Part shown: one piece after another, positions 7,522 to 14,919 of the stretch
How positions within the stretch are numbered: the first letter of the stretch is position 1
How the letters are laid out: each line of letters opens with the position of its first letter
Assembly: GCA_049522565.1 (NCBI GenBank)
Contig: JBEKNT010000111.1
Location: 1 to 17,613, forward strand
From: JASHVB01 sp049522565
GTDB taxonomy: Bacteria; Pseudomonadota; Alphaproteobacteria; Acetobacterales; Acetobacteraceae
DNA length: 17,613 nt
Direction: 5' to 3'
Program-made: the position numbers and the translations under genes
The notes under the pieces: model-generated
The model's database searches: none
Seen by the model: the letters and a program-made list of their open reading frames with translations, nothing else
Told to the model about the DNA's origin: nothing

Positions 7522-8391
7522 TTGGAAGGCGTATTGCATCAGGTTCTGTCCGGCATCGCCAATGGCGGCATCTATGCCTCCGTGGCGCTGGCGCTGGTGA
7601 TGATCTACCAGGCGACCCATCACCTGAACTTCGCGCAGGGCGAGATGGCGACCTTCTCCACCTATATCGCGCTGACCCTGATCAATTTCGGTCTGCCCTA
7701 TTGGGTCGCCTTCCTCATCACCGTCGCGGCGTCGTTCGTCATCGGCGCGGTGATCGAGCGCTTGCTGATGCGGCCGATGATGGAAGCGCCGGTGCTGTCC
7801 TCGGTCGGCGTGTTCATCGGCTTGCTGCTGATCATCAACGCCTGTAGCGGCTGGTTCTTCGACTATACGATCAAGCAGTTCCCGACGCCGTTTCCCAGCG
7901 AGCCGATGCTCGGCGGATACATTTCCGGCCATGAGCTTGGGTCCACCGCGGTGACGCTGGTGGTGTTGCTCGCGGTGTATCTGTTCTTCCGCCACACCAA
8001 GCTGGGGCTGGGCATGCGCGCCGCGGCGTTCAACCCGGCATCCGCCCGGCTGGTCGGCATCCGTGTCGGGTTCATGCTGTCGTTGGGTTGGGGGCTTGCC
8101 GCGTCGATCGGCGCCATTGCGGGCATGATGGTGGCACCGATCGTCTTCCTCGATCCCAACATGATGGCCGGCATTCTGCTCTATGCCTTCGCCGGTGCGC
8201 TGCTGGGCGGCATCGACAGCCCGATCGGCGCGGTGCTGGGCGGCTTCGCCGTCGGCATCATCGAGAATCTCGGCGGCGCCTACCTGGTCGGCACCGAACT
8301 CAAGCTGAGCCTGGCGCTGGTGATTATCGTTGTCGTGCTGGTGGTAAAACCGACCGGCCTGATGGGCCGGGCCGTGCAGAGCAGGGTGTAG
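7522..8391 (+). CDS. livH: Branched-chain amino-acid-type ABC permease LivH (TTG start)
   Basis: Inner-membrane permease of 289 aa. The start is TTG at 7522, supported by GGGGAGG at 7509-7515 and by the fit of MEGVLHQVLSGIANGGIYA to LivH N-termini; no ATG is suitably placed. Landmarks are LNFAQGEMATFSTYIA (35-50), the LivH signature after the first helices, ERLLMRPM (80s), and the cytoplasmic coupling segment MRAAAFNPASARLVGI, which contacts the ATPases. Around eight hydrophobic segments are visible, including GAVLGGFAVGIIENLGGAYL near the end. The final residues, KPTGLMGRAVQSRV, follow the family pattern (KPxGLxG). It forms the channel with LivM, whose ATG follows the stop by 2 bp. Liv-family transporters carry hydrophobic amino acids, but relatives carry urea, amides and aromatic acids, so the substrate is open. 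Confidence 0.95.
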   Translation: MEGVLHQVLSGIANGGIYASVALALVMIYQATHHLNFAQGEMATFSTYIALTLINFGLPYWVAFLITVAASFVIGAVIERLLMRPMMEAPVLSSVGVFIGLLLIINACSGWFFDYTIKQFPTPFPSEPMLGGYISGHELGSTAVTLVVLLAVYLFFRHTKLGLGMRAAAFNPASARLVGIRVGFMLSLGWGLAASIGAIAGMMVAPIVFLDPNMMAGILLYAFAGALLGGIDSPIGAVLGGFAVGIIENLGGAYLVGTELKLSLALVIIVVVLVVKPTGLMGRAVQSRV

Positions 8392-8393
8392 CG

Positions 8394-9401
8394 ATGGCGA
8401 ACCAGGGAGCGATCGAAGCGACGATGGGGCGGCATGCGGTGGCACGGCCGGCGATCACGCCCGGCTTTTGGGGCGTTGCGCTGGCCGTCATCGTGGTGGC
8501 CGCGGTCCCCACCACGCTGTTCAGCGGTTATCATCTGTTCCAGCTCACCATGGTGGTGGTTTACGCGATCGCCATTCTCGGCCTGTCATTGCTCACCGGC
8601 TTCAACGGCCAGATTTCGCTGGGGCACGGCGCATTCTACGCGATCGGCGCCTATACCACCGCCATTCTCATGTCGAATTTCGACGTGCCGTATTGGGCGA
8701 CGCTGCCGGTGTCGGCGGTGATCTGCGCCGCGGTCGGCTTCCTGATCGGCTTGCCGGCACTGCGCCTGGGTGGGCTGTACCTCGCGCTGACCACCTTCTC
8801 GCTGGCGATCGCCGTACCGCAATTGCTGAAGCACAAGTCGGTCGAGGATTGGACCGGCGGCGTGCAGGGCCTGGTGATCGACAAGCCCGATGCGCCGTTC
8901 GGCCTGCCGCTCTCCGGCGACCAGTGGCTGTATCTGTTCACGCTGGCGATCGCCTGCGTGATGTTCGCGATTGCCTGGAACCTGGTGCGCGGCCGCATCG
9001 GGCGTGCGATGATGGCGGTGCGCGATCACGCGCTGGCGGCCGAGGCGATGGGCATCAACCTGGCGATGCTGAAGACCCGGACGTTCGCGGTGAGTGCGAT
9101 GTTCACCGGCATCGCCGGCTCGCTCGGCGCGATCGCGATACAGTTCGTGGCGCCCGACAGTTTCGGCGTGTTCGTGTCGATCTTCCTGTTCGTCGGCCTG
9201 GTGGTCGGCGGTGCGGCGTCGATCGGCGGCACCATCATCGGCGCGATATTCATCCAGTTCATCCCGAACATTGCGGACCAGGTGTCGAAGGCGGCGCCGG
9301 GTGCGGTGTATGGCGTGATCCTGATCGCGATGATGTTCGTCATGCCGCAAGGTGCGGGCGGGTTCCTTTGGGGGCTGTACCGCCGGATGCGCCGTAAGTA
9401 A
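8394..9401 (+). CDS. livM: Branched-chain amino-acid-type ABC permease LivM
   Basis: Second permease, 335 aa from ATG 8394, two bases after the livH stop. After a 20-residue polar N-terminus come about nine hydrophobic segments. The LivM signature GFNGQISLGHGAFYAIGAYT (residues 66-85) is intact, as are LPALRLGGLYLALTTFSLAI and the coupling segment GRAMMAVRDHALAAEAMGIN, which contacts LivG/LivF. The long periplasmic loop between membrane segments holds WTGGVQGL. The C-terminus ends RRMRRK. The gene is followed at once by a perfect stem-loop that overlaps its TAA, so this is probably the operon's end. The periplasmic binding protein that would deliver substrate is not in the window. Confidence 0.95.
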   Translation: MANQGAIEATMGRHAVARPAITPGFWGVALAVIVVAAVPTTLFSGYHLFQLTMVVVYAIAILGLSLLTGFNGQISLGHGAFYAIGAYTTAILMSNFDVPYWATLPVSAVICAAVGFLIGLPALRLGGLYLALTTFSLAIAVPQLLKHKSVEDWTGGVQGLVIDKPDAPFGLPLSGDQWLYLFTLAIACVMFAIAWNLVRGRIGRAMMAVRDHALAAEAMGINLAMLKTRTFAVSAMFTGIAGSLGAIAIQFVAPDSFGVFVSIFLFVGLVVGGAASIGGTIIGAIFIQFIPNIADQVSKAAPGAVYGVILIAMMFVMPQGAGGFLWGLYRRMRRK

Positions 9402-9426
9402 CCTCTCCCGCTGCGCGGGAGAGGTT
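9400..9426. terminator. Stem-loop after livM, copy 2 of CCTCTCCC family
   Basis: Perfect 12-bp stem (AACCTCTCCCGC at 9400-9411, complement at 9415-9426) with a TGC loop, starting inside the livM stop codon. The sequence after it is only weakly T-rich (TTCCATTCC), so it is a weak or factor-assisted terminator and also a member of the repeat family found at 7477, 11082 and 11204. Confidence 0.6.
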
Positions 9427-9585
9427 CCATTCCAGTCAGTACCGCTGTCATAATAACGCCGCAGTAACGCCCATGCCACGGCGTCGCGGACGCATCCGGA
9501 TTGTTTGACTCGCCTCCCCCGCCGGTCTTAGCCTTCTGGCAAATATCGTGTCGGAAGCAACCGTCATCCCCGGGAGGAAGCAAAC

Positions 9586-11070
9586 ATGAGCGCCCATGGC
9601 CATCAGAGTCCTGCGCAGATCCATGCCCGCCTCAAACACCCTGTTATAGATGGTGACGGACACTGGGTCGAATACGAACCGGTGTTCAGCGAGAGAATGC
9701 GCAAGGTCGGTGGTGACAAGGCGGCGGACGGGTTCCTCGCCGCCATGAAGACCACGCGCGACGCGCTGACCATGTCGGTCGCCGAACGGCGCCGCCGCCG
9801 CATCGCGCAGCCGGGCTTCTGGACGCGGCAGACCGAGAACACGCTCGACCGCGCCACGGCGATGATGCCGCGGATGCTGTACGAGCGGCTTGACGAGTTC
9901 GGCACCGACTTCGCCATCATCTATCCCACCGCGGGGCTGCGCCTGCCGCGCATCCATGACGACGCGACGCGCCGCGCCGTCATCCGCGCCTACAACATCG
10001 TGTCGGCGGAGTATTTCCGCGACCTTGGCGACCGCATGACGCCGGCCGCGATCATCCCGATGCACACGCCGGACGAGGCGATCGCGGAACTGGAATACGC
10101 CACGAAACAACTCGGCGCGAAGGCCGGCATGTTCGGCAGCGGCATGGCGCGCCGCGTGGCCTCGGTCACGCCGACCGATCCGGACACCGCGCGGCTCGCG
10201 GTGTGGTACGACGTGCTGGGGATCGACAGCGACTACAACTACGACCCGGTGTGGGCGAAGTGCGAAGAACTCGGCATCGCACCGACCTTCCATAGCAGCG
10301 GCAACAACCAGGGCCTGCGGCTGTCGCCGACCAACTTCGTCTACAACCACATCGGGCATTTCGCCGCCGCCGGCCACGCCGTCGCCAAGGGGATCTTCCT
10401 GGGTGGCGTAACGCGGCGCTTTCCCAAGCTGCGGTTCGCCTTCCTGGAAGGCGGCGTCGGCTGGGGCTGCCAATTCTTCGGCGATCTGCTCGAACATTGG
10501 GAACGGCGCAACCGCAAGGCGCTGGAGCACATGGATCCGAAGAAGCTCGATCGTTCCCTGCTGATGAGCCTGGTCGAGAAGCACGGCTATGACGACATGG
10601 CCGCGGTGCTGCGCCAGCAGGATGGCTGGCCCGACCCGGAGCTGGCGCAGTTGACCGGCGGGCTGGACGAACTCGACGACTTCGCGGCCTGCAAGATCAC
10701 CCGCAAGGAGGACTGGCGCGACCTGTTCATCACGCCGTTCTATTTCGGCTGCGAGGCGGACGACCGCACCAACGCCTGGGCGTTCAGCAAGGGCAATCCG
10801 TTCGGCGCGCAGATCAACGCGATCTATAGTTCCGACATCGGGCATTTCGACGTGATCGACATGCGCGACCCACTACCGGAGGCCTTTGAGCTGGTAGAGC
10901 ACGGGCTGCTGACGGAGGACAATTTCCGCGACTTCACCTTCGCCAATTCGGTGCGGTTGTGGGGCACGCAGAACCCGAAATTCTTCGAAGGGACGGTGGT
11001 GGCAAAGCAGGCTGCCGCGTTGCTGGCGGAGACCGCGCAGCCGTCGCCGGTGCAGGCAGCCGCCGAGTAG
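9586..11070 (+). CDS. Amidohydrolase family 2 metal-dependent hydrolase
   Basis: Protein of 494 aa in the amidohydrolase-2 (ACMSD-like TIM-barrel) family, which hydrolyses or decarboxylates small aromatic or amide substrates with one bound metal. ATG 9586 follows GGGAGGAAGC. The first-strand metal motif reads IDGDGHWVE (residues 21-29), a variant of the usual DxHxH with His26 kept. Other ligands probably come from FHSSGNNQG (His236), NHIGHF (His255/His258) and SSDIGHFD near the end, where Asp417 is the likely catalytic acid. EGGVGWGCQFFGDLLEHW (288-305) is the typical helix before the last barrel strands. Residues 310-400 form an insertion rich in acidic residues, making the protein longer than ordinary ACMSD (about 330 aa). 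It stands 184 bp downstream of livM and has its own ribosome-binding site, so it may be a separate unit functionally linked to the transporter. Confidence 0.88.
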   Translation: MSAHGHQSPAQIHARLKHPVIDGDGHWVEYEPVFSERMRKVGGDKAADGFLAAMKTTRDALTMSVAERRRRRIAQPGFWTRQTENTLDRATAMMPRMLYERLDEFGTDFAIIYPTAGLRLPRIHDDATRRAVIRAYNIVSAEYFRDLGDRMTPAAIIPMHTPDEAIAELEYATKQLGAKAGMFGSGMARRVASVTPTDPDTARLAVWYDVLGIDSDYNYDPVWAKCEELGIAPTFHSSGNNQGLRLSPTNFVYNHIGHFAAAGHAVAKGIFLGGVTRRFPKLRFAFLEGGVGWGCQFFGDLLEHWERRNRKALEHMDPKKLDRSLLMSLVEKHGYDDMAAVLRQQDGWPDPELAQLTGGLDELDDFAACKITRKEDWRDLFITPFYFGCEADDRTNAWAFSKGNPFGAQINAIYSSDIGHFDVIDMRDPLPEAFELVEHGLLTEDNFRDFTFANSVRLWGTQNPKFFEGTVVAKQAAALLAETAQPSPVQAAAE

Positions 11071-11081
11071 GCGTTGCGCGA

Positions 11082-11108
11082 ACCTCTCCCTTCTGGGGCG
11101 GGAGAGGT
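11082..11108. repeat. Palindrome, copy 3 of CCTCTCCC family
   Basis: Arms ACCTCTCCC (11082-11090) and GGGAGAGGT (11100-11108) with a 9-nt loop, 11 bp after the amidohydrolase stop. It forms a larger inverted arrangement with copy 4: GGGTGAGGGT near 11130 pairs with the ACCCTC element near 11180. This suggests a composite REP/BIME-like element. Confidence 0.7.
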
Positions 11109-11203
11109 CGAGACGCAGCAGCGGCGCGGGTGAGGGTGCCGCGTGCGCCCGGTAGAAGGACGCAGCGTGCCGACCCGATCACCCTCGGCGCTCTCGCGCC
11201 GCG

Positions 11204-11236
11204 ACCTCTCCCGCGCGCAGCGCGGGAGAGGTTTTT
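11204..11236 (+). terminator. Strong hairpin with T-tract, copy 4 of CCTCTCCC family
   Basis: Perfect 13-bp stem (ACCTCTCCCGCGC at 11204-11216, complement at 11220-11232) with a GCA loop, followed by a run of T (11232-11236). This is a good intrinsic terminator for plus-strand transcription from the amidohydrolase, and it lies directly against the stop codon of the convergent minus-strand gene. Confidence 0.75.
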
Positions 11237-11795
11237 ATCGGGCCATGCCGGGGCTGCCCGGCGGCACCGCGTAGAAGTTCATCGTCAGCGACACGCAGGT
11301 GTAATAACCCATCAGCACGATCATGTCGGTGATGCTGACATGCCCGAGCACGGCCACCGCGCGGTCGTACAACCCCTGCGGCACCAGCCGTTCGCCGGCA
11401 AGCGCCATTGCCACCTCGTACACCATCTGCTCTCGCTTGTCGGCGAACGATGTCGGCAGTCCGGCGACGATCGCCTCCACCGCCGCATGCGGTAGCCCAA
11501 CCTCCTTGCCGCGTTTCTCGTGCGCGGCGTTCGGATAGGCCGAGTGCCACTTGCTGGTGATCACCAGCACGGCGATCTCGCGTTCGCGCTCCGTCAGCGA
11601 CGACTGGTCGGGGGTGAAATGCTCGCCCAGCGGCGCCGCCGCATGCACGAGCTTCGGATTATGCACCCAGACCTTGTACGGCCCCGGCAACCGCCCACGC
11701 CCCGCTACAAGAAAGTCGTAACCGCCCTGTTGCTCCGGCGTCATCTTGTCCACCGGGATTTCGGCGTAGCGTCCGAATGTTGGCGTGTCGCTCAT
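11235..11795 (-). CDS. Carboxymuconolactone decarboxylase family protein
   Basis: Protein of 186 aa in the carboxymuconolactone decarboxylase (CMD)/AhpD-like superfamily, small all-helical proteins. The core is SLTEREREIAVLVITSKWHS (66-85) followed by AYPNAAHEKRGKEVGLP, with the conserved His92-Glu93 pair. The CxxC pair of AhpD peroxidase partners is absent, so it is of the lactone-decarboxylase/unknown-substrate branch rather than a thiol reductase. The start at ATG 11795 has GGGAGGGCAGGACA upstream. It begins 21 bp after the GST stop and is probably co-transcribed with it. Such pairs are common in aromatic and xenobiotic degradation clusters, but no specific substrate can be named. Confidence 0.9.
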   Translation of the reverse strand: MSDTPTFGRYAEIPVDKMTPEQQGGYDFLVAGRGRLPGPYKVWVHNPKLVHAAAPLGEHFTPDQSSLTEREREIAVLVITSKWHSAYPNAAHEKRGKEVGLPHAAVEAIVAGLPTSFADKREQMVYEVAMALAGERLVPQGLYDRAVAVLGHVSITDMIVLMGYYTCVSLTMNFYAVPPGSPGMAR

Positions 11796-11816
11796 TGTCC
11801 TGCCCTCCCTCTCGTA

Positions 11817-12425
11817 CTAACCTTCGCGCATCGATCGCGCGTGTTGCGCCGCGGGACGCAGCCAGCATTGCCGCAACCATTCGGTCACGCGCGGCCAACG
11901 ACCGAGATCCATGCTCAACCCGCGATACAAGGCCGCGGCGACGTTCAGGTCGGCGACGCTGAACGCGTTGCCCACCAGCCAGGCGGAACGCCGCAGCGCA
12001 CCCTCCAGCACATCGAGGGCCGGCACCACCTCCGCCCAGGCCGCCTCGGCGACGGCGGGCTGGCGCTCCGCCTCGGGCAGCGCGGAGGTATGATTGGCAT
12101 AGGTGACGATCTGCCGGTCGAGCCGATCGACTTCCCAAAAACTCCACTGCCAGCACAGCGCCTCGTCGTGCGGATCGGCGGGATACAACGGACTGGCGTG
12201 TTTCTTCGCGAGATAGAGATTGATCGCCATCGATTCCGTCAGGACGAAACCGTCGTCCTCGATGGTCGGCACACGGGCGTTGGGATTGAGCGCCAGATAC
12301 GCGGGCGTCCGCGTCCCGGGCGAGCGCGGCAGCAGGTCGTCATGCTCGTAGGCCAGTCCAAGTTCCCCGGCCATCCACAAGGTTCGGATGGCGCGCGAGC
12401 GCGCGGAGCCGTGAATCCGTAGCAT
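11817..12425 (-). CDS. Glutathione S-transferase
   Basis: Cytosolic glutathione S-transferase of 202 aa. The N-terminal thioredoxin-like domain spans residues 1-78, with a candidate catalytic Ser in HGSARSRAIRTLW (Ser7 or Ser10), the cis-proline loop ARVPTIED (Pro53) and the gamma-glutamyl-binding Glu64-Ser65 (LTESMAINLYLA). The all-helical C-terminal domain has the N-capping box FSVADLNVAA (155-164) with Asp159. ATG 12425 is preceded by AGGAGG at the ideal distance. It lies directly upstream of the CMD-family gene on the same strand. The reaction is probably glutathione conjugation or a glutathione-dependent isomerisation; the substrate is unknown. Confidence 0.94.
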   Translation of the reverse strand: MLRIHGSARSRAIRTLWMAGELGLAYEHDDLLPRSPGTRTPAYLALNPNARVPTIEDDGFVLTESMAINLYLAKKHASPLYPADPHDEALCWQWSFWEVDRLDRQIVTYANHTSALPEAERQPAVAEAAWAEVVPALDVLEGALRRSAWLVGNAFSVADLNVAAALYRGLSMDLGRWPRVTEWLRQCWLRPAAQHARSMREG

Positions 12426-12462
12426 GGTTTCCTCCTGATGTTGTGTGCCGATGGCAGCAGTT

Positions 12463-12604
12463 GCAAGATTTTAACACGGAGAAGCGTCGAGAGCCACGGG
12501 AGGACTGCTACACGTGCGCAGGCGCGAAGATGTCGCCGGGCACGCATTGATCATGCCTCCGTGGCGCTGCGTGGCTCCGCCACGTCTCCGTGTTGAAAAC
12601 TTGC
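12463..12604. repeat. 142-bp imperfect palindrome with ACACGGAG arms
   Basis: The outer arms, GCAAGATTTTAACACGGAGA (12463-12482) and its complement at 12585-12604, match at 18 of 20 positions. Inside lies a second perfect hairpin, CGTGGC-TCC-GCCACG (12570-12584), and further CTCCGTG words. Intergenic repeats built from TTTAACACGGAG words are found in several bacterial phyla. It lies between two minus-strand genes and upstream of the GST, so it could act as a terminator for the former, or be a small non-autonomous mobile element. Confidence 0.65.
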
Positions 12605-12647
12605 GGAATTCCGAGCCGGCGGCGGCGCGGGGGCCGGAGAACGGTTA

Positions 12648-13229
12648 TCAGTGCGCCGCCTTCTCCACCGCGCTGAAGTCGATCGAAGCGACGAAGCTGC
12701 GCAATGTCGGTTCCGGCGTTTCCTTGTTGCCGTCAACCTTCACCATGACCTTTTCGCCGACCAGCGTCATGAAGCTGTTGTCGCTTTCGGTATAGGACAT
12801 CGGCCGGCCGCCAACCGTCACGGTCTTCACCCCGGACGCGGCGGCCATCGGGCTGCTGAGCAGCGCCGCCATGCCCATCAACATCGGGCTGTCGGTGGTG
12901 ATCTGCACCTGAACGCGTTGCGCGCCGTTGTGGTAGGTGCGGCTCGCCGAGGTGCCGCCCCCGAGCATCGCGGCACTGACCGCGCTGGTCTCGGCCTGAT
13001 CCGCGGTCCAGCCGGGCGGCGGCAGCGGGAGCAGGGTCTTCAGGGCGTCGGCGCGTGCCTGGTGCAGCAGGCTTGCCGCGGCCTCCAGTGCGGCGATGGC
13101 AGCCTGGCTGTCATGCGCGCGCCACGCGGCGGATGCCTTGTCGATCTGGTCCGAAATGTCGTCCGCGCGCGCGGCGGATGCGCCGGCCAGGCAAGCCAAC
13201 ACCACCAGGACCACATGGCGCAGCCGCAT
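12648..13229 (-). CDS. Secreted hypothetical protein
   Basis: Protein of 193 aa that I do not recognise as a named family. ATG 13229 has GGGGGAGGGG upstream; a GTG two codons earlier is too close to that site. A clear signal peptide is present: MRLR, then VVLVVLACLAGAS, with a probable signal peptidase I cleavage after AARA (residue 22), so the mature protein is periplasmic. The mature part has an Ala-rich helical stretch (about 25-60), then LLPLPPPGWTADQAE, then a beta-rich half with AQRVQVQITTDSPMLMGM, VGGRPMSYTESDNSFMTLVG and KVMVKVDGN. The late part looks like a small lipid- or ligand-binding beta fold, which is inference only. It is divergent from the aldo/keto reductase across 255 bp. 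Confidence 0.82.
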   Translation of the reverse strand: MRLRHVVLVVLACLAGASAARADDISDQIDKASAAWRAHDSQAAIAALEAAASLLHQARADALKTLLPLPPPGWTADQAETSAVSAAMLGGGTSASRTYHNGAQRVQVQITTDSPMLMGMAALLSSPMAAASGVKTVTVGGRPMSYTESDNSFMTLVGEKVMVKVDGNKETPEPTLRSFVASIDFSAVEKAAH

Positions 13230-13484
13230 GGACACCCCTCCCCCGCTCTCCGTCGTTGCAAACTACGAAGAGCCGCGACCCGACACAAGGGCGGCGTGCC
13301 GATGCGCCCGGACGATCGGCAGAACCGCACGAAGGCCGGAGGCCTTGCCGCGGGCAAAGCCGCCCGGCGTGGCTTGGGCCAGAGCCCGCAAACTGGTCTC
13401 GGGGGGGCGAGATCGGCCGCCGCTTTGACGCAAGCGGCGGCGCGCGGCAGGCTGGGTGCCACACACCAAGGGGCACACCCGGCC

Positions 13485-14432
13485 ATGGAAATCCGCAATC
13501 TTGGCCGTTCCGGCCTGCGCGTCTCGGCGATCGGGCTGGGCTGCAACAACTTCGGCGGCCGGATCGATCTCGCGGGCACGCGCAAGGTGATCCACAAGGC
13601 GCTCGATCTCGGCATCACCCTGTTCGACACCGCCGACGTCTATGGCAACCGCGGCGGATCGGAAACCGAGATGGGCCAAGTGCTCGGCGGCGACGAACGC
13701 AAGCGCATCGTGCTGGCCAGCAAGTTCGGCATGGCGATGGACGATGCCGGGGTGAAGGTCGGCGGGTCGCGCCGCTATATCATGCAGGCGGTGGAAGACA
13801 GCCTGCGCCGGCTGCGCACCGACTGGCTCGACCTGTTGCAGATCCACGCGCCCGATCCGCGCACGCCGATCGAGGAGACGCTGCGGGCGCTCGACGACCT
13901 GGTACGGCAGGGCAAGGCGCGCTATATCGGGTGCTCGAATTTCCCCGCCTGGCAGGTGGTGGAAGCACAATGGACCGCCAAGGCGAACGGGCTGCACGCT
14001 TTCGTTTCGTGCCAGGACGAGTATTCGCTGCTGGTACGCAACGTGGTGGAGCCGCAGCTGCGGCCGGCGATGCTGCAATACGGCCTGGGGCTGCTGCCGT
14101 TCTTTCCGCTGGCGAGCGGCGTGCTGACCGGCAAATACCGGCGCAACGCGCCGCTGCCGTCCGGCACGCGGCTGGCCAACACGGCGCGGCTGGCGGATCG
14201 TTATTTGACCGAACGCAACTGGCCGGTGGCGGAGCGGCTGGGCGATTTCGCCGAACAGCGGGGCCATACGCTGCTGGAACTCGCGTTCAGTTGGCTGCTG
14301 GCGCAGGCGCCGGTCGCCAGCGTGATCGCCGGCGCGACGCGGCCGGAGCAGTTGGAGCAGAATGTGAAGGCCGGGGGGTGGCAGCTTTCGGCGGAGGAAC
14401 TGGCGGAGGTGGATCGCATCACGGCGGGCTGA
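13485..14432 (+). CDS. Aldo/keto reductase
   Basis: NADP(H)-dependent oxidoreductase of 315 aa with a TIM-barrel fold. The start MEIRNLGRSGLRVSAIGLGC at ATG 13485 is the standard AKR N-terminus; the open frame upstream is not conserved. The catalytic tetrad is complete: Asp48 and Tyr53 (FDTADVYG), Lys80 (ASKFG) and His121 (LLQIHAPD). LRRLRTDWLDLLQIH, KARYIGCSNF and the late VIAGATRPEQLEQNV (cofactor-binding loop) are all typical. It resembles the bacterial YajO/MdlD-like branch (IGxSNF, NEYSL-like QDEYSLL). The ribosome-binding site is weak (AAGGGG, 12 bases upstream). Which carbonyl or sugar substrate it reduces cannot be told. Confidence 0.93.
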   Translation: MEIRNLGRSGLRVSAIGLGCNNFGGRIDLAGTRKVIHKALDLGITLFDTADVYGNRGGSETEMGQVLGGDERKRIVLASKFGMAMDDAGVKVGGSRRYIMQAVEDSLRRLRTDWLDLLQIHAPDPRTPIEETLRALDDLVRQGKARYIGCSNFPAWQVVEAQWTAKANGLHAFVSCQDEYSLLVRNVVEPQLRPAMLQYGLGLLPFFPLASGVLTGKYRRNAPLPSGTRLANTARLADRYLTERNWPVAERLGDFAEQRGHTLLELAFSWLLAQAPVASVIAGATRPEQLEQNVKAGGWQLSAEELAEVDRITAG

Positions 14433-14919
14433 GCGGCGCGGCAGGCCGTCCCGCCCGGGTGGCACGCTGACCCGGCGCCCCGATCGGCGCGGCGAGGGCG
14501 TTGCGGCCTATCGGGCGCGGCCGCGGACGGCGATCGGTTGTTGCGTGCGATCCGCACGCAGCGGGTGGCGCGTTGGCTGGACCTGCGGGCTGGTTCCGGC
14601 CGCTGTGGTGGGTGCGCGACAATGGACCCGTCCGATTTCGTTGACACGCCGCAGCATCATCGCGCGGCCCGGTCGTGGGTCGGTTTGCACGCCACCTGCC
14701 GAGCCACAGCAGCGGTTGCCGGGTCGCCTGGCCTGAACCGGCGGCATCGACCCATTGCGGCGGTAGGGTGATCGCCGCGGCTACCGCCGGCTTCGACCCG
14801 AAGCGGACCCAGCCCCCCGCAAACTCACGCACGGCCTCAGCACAGTGCGACCACCTGAACCACCATGACCGGGGGAATTGGTTGGGGAAGTCAGCCCGGT
14901 CGACGTGGTCACAACCTCG
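14433..14919. other. Intergenic region without recognisable genes
   Basis: About 490 bp after the aldo/keto reductase. Open frames exist on both strands because of high GC, but none shows a start site or family resemblance. A small inverted repeat, GGCGGTAG (14759-14766) with its complement at 14781-14788, is the only structure noticed. It may be the far side of the decayed recombinase locus. Confidence 0.5.

Noticed and set aside
9505..9530. TTGACT before the amidohydrolase as a -35 element
   Set aside because: The sequence 17 bp downstream (TTAGCC) does not resemble a -10 box.
9448..10845. A 465-residue minus-strand open frame opposite the amidohydrolase
   Set aside because: The plus-strand product has full amidohydrolase landmarks and a good start site; the antisense frame has none.
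13263..14465. A 400-residue minus-strand frame opposite the aldo/keto reductase
   Set aside because: The plus strand has the complete AKR catalytic tetrad and family motifs; the reverse frame has no recognisable domain.
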